NCBI GenBank assembly: GCA_029948255.1
Contig: JALIZF010001563.1
Coordinates: 248,001-312,000 of the forward strand
Length of the DNA stretch: 64,000 nt
Source: Telmatactis stephensoni
Lineage: Eukaryota > Cnidaria > Anthozoa > Actiniaria > Isophelliidae
Direction: 5' to 3'
Positions 48,701-60,119 of the stretch are shown here, one piece after another (positions within the stretch are counted from its first letter, which is position 1; every line of letters starts with the position of its first letter). Below the pieces are notes generated by a model. It saw only the letters and a list, made by a program, of their open reading frames with translations, had not been told where the DNA came from and did no database searches. The position numbers and the translations under genes are program-made.

Positions 48701-51700
48701 TGTTTTCACAGTTATATGCAATGTACTCTCATGAGAACTTGGGCATTGAACTTTTTTTGTCACAATACTGACCATCCCTCCACCTTAGAATCAATTGTAT
48801 CCACAGCTAGAATTAATAATTGTCATCAAATACCATCACTTAACACCACAGGGAGCATGGCTTGATGATCTCAATGCAAATGATATGCTCACGTACAGAA
48901 GATATAATATAATCTTTGTTAATACCATTGCAAAATAATTGTAACTAAATACACTCATATTCCAGACAATCTGTCCAGTTCGTGATATAATACCAGCCTG
49001 TAATGCATAATTAAATACCTGTAATACATAATTTAACACCCACATATTCAAATTTAATTACTGATGGCTAAATAATGCACATGCTAGAAGTAGATGGAAG
49101 AAGAGAAGGGCTGAAGCAAAATCAAATCTATCATTACTTGTGTTCCAGCAGTTGCCAGGACACTTAATTTCAGCAAAAGTCATGACGTCAAACCTAACAG
49201 ATAAAAATATGTCTCGCCATTGGCAAACTAAAACAAAATGATTCTGTATGACCTTTAAAGACAGTTGAATTATGAGTAATAGATTTTAATTTGAAGGAAT
49301 TTTGCAAACCATAATAAACTGATTTGCAAAGCCGACAGTTATTTGGGCCAGTATTGATGACATAGGCTACTGGAATATTTGGAAGCTTGGGCTCTGGAAG
49401 TAGCAGTGTTGGAATATTGTGAAGAACTTGCTACTGTAGTGCAAGACATTAAGAAAATTCTTGTCAGGGAGGAAATGTGACAATATCGGACATCTGCCTT
49501 AGCTTGTAAGGCTTATTAAGTAAGTTGTAGTACTCTGTTGATTATAAAGTAAAGCCGTAAGCCATAAGACCAAAATTGAATGAATAAGAGAGCACAGTGA
49601 GTGATTTCACTGCAAAGTTTTGAACATTTTATGGCATCAAGAATGTGTCAATAAGAGGACACGCAACTCAAAACCATCTTCAATTCATTTTTACAACAAT
49701 TATTTTTGAGATAACAGTTAAAAAAATCCTTTGCAAATGGGGCAACAGAATGAGCATGCATGCTGAAACATGTCAGCTGCAGTGTGTCTGTCCTCTCATT
49801 GACACACTCTAATCAACCAATCAGATCATGAGATTAGTATCAAGTGTTGTAAAAAATGGTTTTTCTTGCATCTGTGGTGGCTATCAGAATATTTTGTTTT
49901 ATTTAACTGAGAAACAGCAGATCCCACTAGCATAATTTTATTTATACTGTGGCACACATAAAATAATATTAATATAATTGAAAAATGATATTGAATCTAT
50001 CATGATTTCAAGTGGCTGATAAGTTACAAAAATAATGCTCCCTCATTTAATTTGGGGTAAACTGTATTCCTTTTGATTCCTTAGTGTGGGTTTTAGAACC
50101 CTGGGTATTATTTTAAAATAAACATTTTAGAATTGACATTTTATTAGGAGCACTACAGTTTATTTCAGCCCTTCTCTCCTCTTCTTTGATGGTACACGCA
50201 TGCAGTTTTGTATTGTTGACTGGACAAATTGTCTGGAATATGGGTGTATTGAGTTACCATTATGTTGTAATGGTGTTAACAGATTATCATCAGCTGTTTG
50301 CATTAAAGTCAGCAAGCTGGGCTCTCTGTGACTGCACTGCCCAGCATGGTGTTTTTAACCAAAAGTGCAATAAAATCATGGCAATGTTTGCACCATATTG
50401 TTGGTTGATCATGATTTTAAGTAGCTATAACTGTAAATGGATTAATCAATCAATTAATTAATTAATTTAATATTTATTTATCCCAAGAGAGTTTATGTTG
50501 ACGTTATTAGTTCTAAATGAATTGTTGCATTGCATTTCAATTGCATTGAAAATCGCAGTGATGAACTCCATGATCAGGTTATGATGATGGTGATGAAGAT
50601 GATGACAATGATTGATAATTTCTCTTAAATGTAGCTTACATACTCAACCACAAGATATGGTCTTTATGAAATTTGGTCAGGAAAACTTCGTAAGGGCAGT
50701 GGTAAGTTTCACTGCCTTTTTATGAATTGTTTTTTACCACCGTGTGCATAATTATGAGTCCAGCCAGACTAAAGTCTCGATTGGGATTTGGTCAATAGGC
50801 TACCGGGAAGCCAGCAAAGTGTACAGACATTGTATAGAAAACTCTGCCTCTGTCTGGATTTTTGATAGCCTATTGACCAAATTCCCAATCGAGACTATAG
50901 TCTGGCGGGATGCGTAGTTTTGCACACAGTGGTAAAAGTTTATACATGTATAATTATTATTAATAATTGGTATATTACACACGCTCTGATTGATTGATAA
51001 CTGTGTGTGATCAAGGGAGCACGGCAGAATGAATTAATGTTGATAAATGTCCGCTATTTTTTGTTGTTGTTTTGTTTGTCTCAGCAGACAAACGAAATAA
51101 AAAAAATGGTGACATTTATCAGCATTAATTCATTCTCCTGTGCTCCCTTGGAGTGATTACATTACATACCCATAGATGACGTCATAGAATCGTATGCACA
51201 CACTGATTCCTTGAAATGTTTTTAATTAATGACTATTATATAAAACAAATAGATTCCATTTTTCCGTGGGACTGTTAACTCTAATAGATGCACAGAAGAG
51301 GTAAATCTATGGGGTGAACAACAGTCATACCATTCAACTTCTCAATATTTTGATGTCAGCTGTGAATCTGTTAGAGTACAGACACATGAAGAAGTGGATC
51401 TTTATGAAAATGGTCTAAGTGACTTTTTTTCAGTTCTTAATTGTCGTACAACCTCAGACTTGACAGCGTGAAATATATTCTGTAGAAATTGACTACAGCC
51501 CATGGTAATGTAAGGAATGCATACATCAACAAACAATCAAAACATTTTAAGATTCCATGGGATGTAGTCAGACAAATTCTATTTAAAAGAATATTACACG
51601 ATGTCAAGGTCTTCAAGCACATGTATGATATATACGTACAAGCTACGTCAGGTATGCTTTGGGTCATTAATTACTTATCCATGCAATTGTGTTCTTTTTT

Positions 51701-54700
51701 TATTTTTCAGAACCCTTGCCTTTTTATCAAAAAATGGCTTTGGGAGCATGCTCAGGTTTGCTATTAATTTACCTTTTTATATTTAAGGTGTTATACTCTC
51801 AAATATCTAACTAAGTCTATAGATCTCGTTTTTAATATATTTTGTTTGTAATATCAGGTTTTCTTGGTGGAATTGTTGGAAATCCTGCTGATATGATAAA
51901 TGTTAGGTAAGCCATTGTCTTCTGACCACCTAAACAGTTTTGATAATACTGAAAATGGCATGGTTACAGCAGGTTTAGAGTTAGGGAATTTTGCTTTTTC
52001 TACAGACTATCCTGGCACTGATTAATAGTCACTGCACAGCATATTTCACTTCATACTCATACACAAACTACTCTGACTAGTGTATTTATAAACACTGATC
52101 AGTAATGTTAGGGTCGAATGGTCAAGGTGAGACTTTGCGAGACCACAAGACAAGGCATATTTTTGCAAGCCCAAGACACTTTTTGTTGGAGCCCATTGTT
52201 TTCAAATTCGAGACTCTGAGACAGTTTTTAATGAAAAATCGAGACTTTGAGACCCTCAAAATTTGACAAAAATTTTGCAAGACTATGACTTTTTTAGGGG
52301 ACCATTCTACATGCCCCTGATGTTATAGATAGCAGGGGCGTATCCAGGGGGGTCCCAGGGTGCCCGTGACCCCCCTTTGAAAACAAAAAGATGATAGAAA
52401 TAAAAGAATCTGACTGGAGAAAGATTGAGAAATTGGAAGTGTGACCCCCCCTTTGGTGGAAAATGGAAAGTGTGACCCCCCTTTGAAATATTCTGGATAC
52501 GCCCCTGGCTAGGATATTACAAAGGGCCTTAACAGCAGATTTCATATCATTGTGAAACTTACTGTGACAGCATTGTCACTGTGTCAATGCTGTGTTGTCT
52601 ATAAAGCATTTGGAATTGCTGCTGTAATTGTGCCATTACCGTGTGGTACCATTTCAGTCATATAAAATCTATTTGCATTAGTAACTCTGAACTCTGAACT
52701 TAAAACATATTATTTTAGAGAGGCCTTCTCTGACCTAAGTTAATTTATGATATATGCATTACATAGGATATACTAGTCATTTTATGAGCACGATAATCAC
52801 TTATTTTTATGAGTAAGATAATTAATTACACTGTTTGTTTATTTTATTTATGTAATTACTTCATTTTATATTAGGGAATTATATCATTAGGTTTTTTCGT
52901 GTTTATAATATACCGGCACATATATATATATATTTATTTTATTTTACTTTATATTTTTATATTTTATTTAGTTTAGTGCATTTGATCATATTTAGATGCT
53001 AATTTGCACTATATAAGTAATAAATATTACTATTATTATAATTATTATTATGAACTCTTTATCCTCCTGCTCAGTGTTCCCCTCCCTCCTCGCCCCACCC
53101 TCCCAAAAGTAGCCACAGAGAAGTCAAAATAAGACTGTAGAGCACTTTTGGGGTCACATGATAACCATCTATAAACCCCCTTGCCCCGCCCCAATTCATC
53201 CAGACTTATGCAGTATTTTGATGTTGCACTGAGATACAATAAACAGAGTAGAAGGAATATATAGATTCTCTTACTGACTTTCACCAGCTAAATGAACTAC
53301 ACCCTTGGAGACAATAATCATGATTATTGACTGAGTGGGATGGCTGGATGGGAAAATATTTGGCTCGAGGTCATGGTGTATGGACTGAGTGTACTGAGGT
53401 CCATACAAATGACCAAGAGCCAAATATTTTCCTGTCTGACCCAACCTAACTCAGTCAATAAACATTTTATTGTATGACCAGATTTTTCTATTGTAAAATA
53501 AATGCTAAAAAAGCTCTGTAATACAAATAGAAGTAATAGCACATGGAAGCAAGTAGGGTGGACCAGCTTTTCTAGGCCACTTATGAAAAGCCATCTGGTC
53601 CCAAGTACGTGACTTTTTCTGAAGGTTTTATCCAAAGATAATTGTGAGCGGGGCCATCTGGGCTGGTAATGCACTTATTGCCTGTTTTACTGCTGGAATA
53701 AGAATATCAGTGAACCTCTCTGTTAATCAACCTTTTTTCTGTTCATAGAATGCAAAATGATATTAAACTTCCTGTCGAAAAAAGACGAAAGTAAGTTGCT
53801 GTTTAGTGTAATGGTAATTTAGTTTGGTATCATTCAAGATATCTTGTCAACAGAATTTATTTATCTTGTCACAATGCTTCCAGTTCAGCATGTCAAAGCT
53901 ATAGATATTTCATTTTCTTTTGTTTTTAAAAATTCATGTCGAGTATCCCAATGGAATAATGACAACATTCCAACAAAAATTCAAGCAATGCTTAACAGCC
54001 TCTAGAAGTTCAAGGCACACTGAATTTGTAATACGTGTAGTATGTCACACAATGGATTAGGTAATCTATTTGCACATGTATATATAAAGCCCTCACCATT
54101 TGATTTCTTCTAGTTATAAAAATGTATTTGATGGATTATACAAGTGTGCTTCTCAAGGTATGTGCATATTTCTTCATATTTCTTATCACTATCATCTTCT
54201 TCTATCCATTCATTCAATGGTTCATGCATTCATTTATTATAATTGAAAATATTCATTTCTTTCTTTGAAACCAGAGGGTCTTCCAGCATGGATGAGAGGA
54301 GTCACAATGACATCAACCAGAGCTCTACTAATGACAGTGGCACAGGTATGGTTGATTAATAGTGTGCTAAATATGATGCTGATCAATAATGATGGATAAT
54401 AGTGGTGGAAGTGCCATTGACATTGGCAATCTGTAACCATTGAGAAAGTGATGATGAAGATGTCTAGTCAGATTGTCATTAAATTAGTCTTATTATGATT
54501 GTAAAGCCAACAAAAGCCCTGTCGGGCCCACGTCCTGAAAGATATGATAACTCTAAATCATTAACCTATCAGATAAGATTCATGGTTGTTTCTTAATTAA
54601 AGCACACATGTTCAATTTCTATGATTTTACAGGCATGTCTTAAGGTGGCTCTCACATATCTGTAATTTTTCCTAAAATTAACAAGCCTGTTAGTTATGGC

Positions 54701-57183
54701 ATCTGAGATTTTTATGGTATTAATGAGCTTTTATCATGTAATTCCAAAAGTCACAATTGATACAGAAATATAATTACCATAGCTGGAAAGAGCACGTCAA
54801 AATTAGTAAAACTGTGAAGTTTGAATGAAGTAACTTTCAAACTCACCAAGATATGAATTTTCTGAAATCGAAATTTTGTATGAAAACATTCACTGGTAGG
54901 CAAGAGATGCCTACCAGCAAAGGTTTTCTTACAAATTCACACTTTTCAAAAATTCATATTCTCACGAGTTTTGGATTTAATTCCTTCAAACTTCACTGTC
55001 TTGCTAATTTTAACATGCTCTTTCCAGCTATGGTAATTTTTTTCAGTTTTACAAATTTAAAAACACCTGATAAAAGCTCATTGATATGCTCTTTACACTA
55101 GGTTGTTTTCAGTTTCAATTGTCATCTTTTGCAGGTTGCTTGCTATGACCAAGCTAAACAGATGTTACTATCTACTGGGTAAGTCTACCAACCAATATCT
55201 ATAACTACATCTATGTGTTACATGTATATGATGGGTGTAGTTATTTTTGTTTGCTCCCCTGTTCTAGGGATGCAGACTTCAATAAAACTTTTACACTTGT
55301 AATTTACAAGTTTTAGCTGCTAAGAACAATGGCTTATGGAAGTCACCTCAGGGTTTGGAATATAAAATGGCGAAACCCTCTGGGGTGGAACTCCTATAAT
55401 ATATTTTGGTTGGGGATGATTGTCAGCAATTTAATTTTATCTGCTAAAATTAAGATACTAAAAATATGAGTACCCTCTCTGATCCCCCAAGCCAAATCAC
55501 TATATTAATGATAGCTGAAACAGCATGCTTTTTAAAACTATAATTATAAAGGTGTTGTTACAGACTGAAACTTTGAGCTGAAACTTGGGTTGATCGCCAT
55601 TGCAAGGATTGTTTCAAGAGGGGTGCTACACAGCTCAATTTTATCCTGAAAATTGATCACTTTAGGAATTTCTTCCCATACTCACTTTTGAGTGAGTCGG
55701 CTGGCTTGATAGAGCTTGATACCAACAAAATTTATTGAAATAGGTGTACATGTATACTAGTTAGTACATGTGCAATGTAGGAAATGAAAACTCAGGTGAT
55801 CAGTCAATACAAGAGTGTGAAATCACAAACCATTAACTAATCAAATCTTATTTTGCAGGTTAATTTTCAGCAATCAAGATTACTAAAATTAACATTATTT
55901 TCTATTGATATTGTTAGATTCTTTAAAGACAATATTCCAACTCACTTTACAGCCAGCTTTATTGCTGTGAGTATACAATGTAATTCAATTGAGCTTATTA
56001 AAGTTCAATGTGTATAACAGTCATGTGTGTATATATCTATATTATTGTATATTGTATTTTATCCAAAAGTTTGTAAAAACACCTTGTATTACTGTAAGTT
56101 CGCATCCATAAAAAGGAAGATTGTTTTGTAGGGAACCATAGCAACAGGTCTTACACAGCCATTTGATGTGATGAAGACAAGACTTATGGAGGCAAGACCA
56201 GGGCAATATAAGGTAGTATGAGATATGTCTTGATGTATACTTAACTGTATGTAACGGGGCAATAATAATCTGGCCTGCAAGGACAATGTCCTAACTTAAT
56301 AGCCATCATGCCTGCAGGCCACGATATGTTACCAGGGCAATTAGTTAAACATCACAAAGACTGATATACTTACTCACCAACTGACTCACTGAATTTAAAA
56401 ACATATTGCATAGGGTATAGTTAGTGGATGGCCTTTTTAAAACATCTTCTCCTCTCCATTTGGGAGGTTAAACCCCACTCCTCTTCACCTAAAATCTGTG
56501 TTCTCCTTTCTTTATATTACAGAATGCATTACATTGTATTATATATACAGCTAAACTAGGACCAATGGGATTTTACAAGGTAAAATATGTTACTTGATTA
56601 ACATTCCGATTATCAGAGTTTAAGTTGTAGGGAGCTGTGAAGTTGTATTCTGCCCCTCTGAGCTCTCACTTCATGTATTTATTTCATAAAAAATATCAAA
56701 TGATTCAAGCTGGAAATTGGAGGTGAAAGAGAACACTCACTGCACAGGAAGCCCAAGCTCTTGTTGTGTTCTTCCATTTCTTTTGCCTACATGTACTTGT
56801 TATTATGGGGAAGACAAAGAGAGCAAAAAGGAGTTCTGATTAAATTAAAAACATCTAAAATCACTAGTAAGGCAAAAGAAGGATATTGACAACATTTCAA
56901 CCAAGTCTTGACTTCAGTTATTGAAAATAATCATGAAACAGAATAATGAATATTTTCTTTATATAAATAGACATGTGAATACAGAGTTTGGGCTTCCTGT
57001 GCTCACTGCTGTGCCAACCATGCCTTTCAAATCATCCCCCTTTTGGAACAGCACAATCATGAGTCTAACTGAATTTATGTTGGAATTTAGGGTTTTGTAC
57101 CAGCCTGGGTAAGATTAGCACCACATACAATCATAACATGGATCTTCTTGGAACAGTTAAGGTTACTCTTCCCTTATAGGTAA
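45789..57183 (+). CDS. SLC25A10: Mitochondrial dicarboxylate carrier, thirteen exons
   Basis: Inner-membrane carrier that exchanges malate, succinate or other dicarboxylates for phosphate, sulfate or thiosulfate. Exons: 45789-45920, 47511-47630, 50635-50701, 51711-51755, 51858-51906, 53749-53790, 54114-54157, 54275-54345, 55135-55178, 55918-55966, 56132-56212, 56523-56579, 57091-57183. All splice sites are AG/GT and in frame, for 297 residues (human 287). The three carrier signatures are THPLDLLKVQLQ (37-48), GNPADMINVRMQ (129-140) and TQPFDVMKTRLM (229-240). CYDQAKQMLLSTG and the C-terminal EQLRLLFPYR also match this family. The N-terminal extension before HRWYLGGFAS is basic and slightly longer than in human. 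The only weak junction is the exon 4 donor (GTTTGC). An ETS-like ACTTCCGG at about 45582-45590 may belong to the promoter. Confidence 0.95.
47020..47215 (-). mobile_element. tRNA-derived SINE, minus strand, carrier intron 1
   Basis: On the minus strand a tRNA-like head (TGGTGAGAATGCTGG ... GGTTCGATTTCC) is followed by TTTTCTCCAGGTACTCCGG and TTTTTCCTCCCTC. The second part is shared with the SINE at 4.4 kb. Confidence 0.7.
48425..48595. mobile_element. 171-bp MITE in carrier intron 2
   Basis: TATAGAGGCTTTGCACCATC and its perfect complement at the right end, with an inner pair CAATAGAGTCT/AGACTCTATTG. Confidence 0.85.
50732..50937. mobile_element. MITE 1 of a close pair in carrier intron 3
   Basis: TTTTACCACCGTGTGCATAA ... 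CAATAGGCT forms about 80-bp imperfect inverted arms with AGCCTATTGACC ... CACAGTGGTAAAA. It begins 31 bp after exon 3. Confidence 0.85.
51012..51150. mobile_element. MITE 2 of the pair, 139 bp
   Basis: CAAGGGAGCACGGCAGAATG and CATTCTCCTGTGCTCCCTTG are terminal; the inverted arms run almost to the centre. Flanks GTGTGAT / GAGTGAT resemble an eroded target duplication. Confidence 0.8.
52333..52507. mobile_element. MITE with CAGGGGCGTATCCAGG termini
   Basis: The right end is CTGGATACGCCCCTG. Inside, GTGACCCCCCTTTG occurs three times. Lies in carrier intron 5. No convincing target duplication. Confidence 0.75.
52690..53052 (+). mobile_element. 5'-truncated non-LTR retrotransposon tail
   Basis: A frame reading ELKTYYFREAFSDLS-stop (52695-52742) looks like the extreme C-terminus of a LINE reverse transcriptase. 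It is followed by a very AT-rich 3' UTR ending AATAAATATTACTATTATTA. The rest of the element is missing. Confidence 0.5.
53325..53460. mobile_element. MITE in carrier intron 5
   Basis: TATTGACTGAGT ... AAAATATTTGGCTC is matched in reverse by GAGCCAAATATTTT ... ACTCAGTCAATA. 136 bp. Confidence 0.8.
54723..55086. mobile_element. MITE in carrier intron 8
   Basis: Ends AATGAGCTTTTATCA / TGATAAAAGCTCATT, inner pair ACCATAGCTGGAAAGAGCA / TGCTCTTTCCAGCTATGGT, and a central GGTAGGCAAGAGATGCCTACC hairpin. The arms account for nearly all of its length. Confidence 0.85.
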
Positions 57184-57870
57184 CTATGGTAACTGTGTCA
57201 CCAACAGAATGATTTTTAATTAACAAATAGAAATAAAGTAGGAAAAAATTAAACAATTTAAAAAATGAAAGATATATAGGAAAAATAGAATTGTTGTAAA
57301 AAATGAAGAATGAAATTCATCCACATAAAGATGCATGATTATGTCAGTGGTGGGAGATAATTTACGTATGCAAAGAACTGTGTGGAATTATCTTAATTTA
57401 TCGGCAAAAAATATGAATAAATAAAAGGAAATAAAGATAAAATATGATGTCCATAAACTTCTTGAATGTATACATTTCATCAAAGAACATAAACGTTTGG
57501 AATATATATTTTGGTTGTCTTTATTTTTCATTATTAATTTTGAACATAAACTTTCATTTTATTGGGGTTATATGAATGAATTAGACCAGAAATGGACATT
57601 TTAGTTTTACTATCATTAAATGATAAATAATAAATATGATAAAATAAGAATTGGAAACAGGATATTTTGATTTCCTAAAGAAAGTTCTGTCAAGCCAGGG
57701 TTTAATGCTGTATTTTACTAGACTTAGGTACTACCACAGCCCAACTAAGGAGCAGACAGACCGACAGTATTTAACATGATCCATCCCAAATTAATAACTG
57801 AATACCACATGATTAGCTTTTGTTTTAATTCAGTTTGGTCCATGTGAAGTACAACATTTAACCCTGGCCT

Positions 57871-58067
57871 AAGGTGTTACAACTTATTTGGAGTGGGGAG
57901 GCTTTGGTGTTGCAACTTATTTGGAGGGGGAGGCTTTGGTGTTGCAACTTATTTGGTGGGGGAGGCTTAGGTGTTGCAACTTATTTTGAGGGGGGAGGCA
58001 TAGGTGTTGAAACTCAGTTGTTTGGAGGGGGAGGCTAAAGTGTTACAACTTATTTGGAGGGGGAGGA
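57871..58067 (+). repeat. Minisatellite, unit GGTGTTGCAACTTATTTGGAGG...
   Basis: About five copies of a 36-bp unit ending GGGGGAGGCTTT just downstream of the carrier gene. Confidence 0.9.
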
Positions 58068-58579
58068 GCAAGGACGGTTAGAATGTAAAAAGACTGTACA
58101 AAGCAGTTTCTTAGACTATGCTAAAGTAAAATAAACATGAAACTGAAAGTGTAGGAATTCTGTCTCTACATGGAGGACGGCTGCCATCAAACTGCTAACC
58201 GTTTAGAAATCAGGCTTAACTGCACTTCCAGTTGATGTCGGCATTGATTTTTGAGCTTGTTGAAATTGCTAGTTGTTAGAAGTCGCTTGTTGTATTTAAG
58301 ATGATGAGTTACGTAATGCATGACTGAGCGTTTCTCGTAGTCATAGAAAAATCTTATGTACTTAATATATAAATTGAAATATACTGTGTTTGCATGAAAC
58401 AAAAACAATTAAATAAAAAGATTAATATTCTATGTTAGGAATGAGAATGTCGACTTTCTGATTTCAGTATGTGAGCAATTCTTTTGAGCACAAGACCATG
58501 ATTTGGGGTACAAAAAGTTTAGTTGTGACTGTCATTATGGCATTCCTTGAACCATTTGTTACAAAATGTTGCATGCAGA

Positions 58580-58862
58580 CAAGAGACCATAATACTAAGA
58601 GAGCGAAACTCAGCATTGATGTCTGTGCGATGTTCGCGGCGGCTAAGGCTTTTTTTAGTAATTTCGCCATTGCTCGCGCAAGGCTCTGAAACAATTTGAT
58701 TTTTGACATGCGCGCGGACGGGACCGTTTGCTTTCGGCATGTGTATTTATTATTTAAGAGCCTTGCGCGCGATGGCGAAATTACTAAAAATAGCCTTAGT
58801 CGCCGCGAACATCGCACAGACATCAATACTGAGTTTCGCTCTCTTAGTATTATGGTCTCTTA
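58580..58862. mobile_element. hAT-like MITE family, second near-complete copy
   Basis: CAAGAGACCATAATACTAAG at the left and the complement ending GGTCTCTTA at the right, same central GACGGGACCGTTTG as the 17.7-kb copy. It is flanked, at a short offset, by a 16-bp direct repeat GTTACAAAATGTTGCA (58558-58573 and 58865-58880) instead of a clean 8-bp duplication. Confidence 0.85.
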
Positions 58863-59785
58863 GCGTTACAAAATGTTGCAAATTAAAGTAATTTCGAATT
58901 CTTCTTCTTCTAATGACTTCTATATACATATAGGTTAAAACCTCCCAATGCACTTCACTTGATTACCAACACTGATTGGAAACAATAAGAATAGGGTGTT
59001 ATTGGTCTGTGAAAGGGTTTACATTTTTGTCTTTTCGTGACTTGAAACTGATTTGAAACTTTTCAGATTTGAAACTGATTTGCGTTTGACCATTTTGTTG
59101 AGTTTGCGGTCTGATTTTAACGATAGTGATCTGGCTCTGTAATAATCATGTTTGTATAAAGAATTAAAGGACATCGGCGTTTTGTTTTGAATTTAGTGCT
59201 AAATAATTATTTGCAAGGTAAGTTTGTGGATAAAATAGTAAATCAGTAAAAAACTGCGTGCACGCGATTTTGCGGTTTTCGTATAAGGGAGAAATATCCG
59301 CCGTGCTTTCAGTTGACCGTAACACCACCCTGTCTTTAAAAACATTCGATATTCCAGCCTTGACCATGCCGTTTTCCATTCTTTTCCCAATCATTGAAAA
59401 ATTCGAAACTGCCTTAAAAACACAGGTAGTTTTAGCGCATTTGAATTTTTCTCCTTTCTTGCCTCAAATGAGCACGAAACCGCTTGAAACTTCATACAAA
59501 TGCACAGAAAAACAAGCACAACAACATGAGTTCAAATTGTTTCTTTATTCAAAATTTATTTTTCAGCAAATCGTTCGTGAAACCCCATATGTTTCATATA
59601 CAAATGCACAGCTTGGGCTGCCTGTGCCTTAAAAGTGCCTGGTGATTTCGAGTGTGCGCGCGGAAGTATTCAATGGGATCCCTGTGTGAGGAGTTAGAAA
59701 TTAGAACGCGCGCCTATTGTTACGAAACAGAAGTTGCTTTGATGTTACAAAATAGTTTTTTCCAGTAACGTACGTAGCATACAAG

Positions 59786-59878
59786 ATGAATGTACCGAAA
59801 AGGACCAAAATTTCTCTCAAAACTCTCGCAAGTATTAAACGACGGAGAAAAAAGCGAAAGAACCTCTCAAAAGACTAA
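59786..59878 (+). CDS. Small upstream ORF, 30 codons, basic
   Basis: Starts at the first ATG after a likely 3' splice site (TTTTTTCCAG at 59756-59765). It encodes a Lys/Arg-rich peptide (18 of 30 residues are K, R, S or T) and stops at 59876-59878, where TAATG fuses its stop with the ATG of the next ORF. No homology recognised; it may be a regulatory uORF. Confidence 0.3.
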   Translation: MNVPKRTKISLKTLASIKRRRKKRKNLSKD

Positions 59879-60063
59879 TGAAACCTCCAAGGTTGAATCC
59901 GTCGGTAGTTTATGTCGAAGATCCATCCGATTTGAGTCAGCGTAGCGAACCCCTAACGATGGATGTGATGGACTTCTGGGATTTCGTTTATCGAATCTTA
60001 TTGGAAGGGAAGACTAAGAATTTGCGATGGCGAACTCATGCAGAGGTTAATAAGTTCATTTGA
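59878..60063 (+). CDS. Hypothetical ORF, 61 codons, possible first coding exon
   Basis: Encodes an acidic, protein-like sequence (VYVEDPSDLSQRSEPL, MDFWDFVYRILLEGKTKN). GCAGAG|GTTAAT at 60050 is a usable phase-0 donor, so it could splice in frame to the exon at 62044; otherwise it ends at the TGA at 60061. I do not recognise a family. Confidence 0.35.
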   Translation: MKPPRLNPSVVYVEDPSDLSQRSEPLTMDVMDFWDFVYRILLEGKTKNLRWRTHAEVNKFI

Positions 60064-60119
60064 TGACCTCGCCCAAAATAAAATTCATTGGTAAGGTTAA
60101 AACTAATAGAAATTTTAGT

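Noticed and set aside
59164..59632. Overlapping ORFs of 124 (+) and 76 (-) codons
   Set aside because: No recognisable domain, no splice continuation, and both strands open equally; probably chance or an old repeat.
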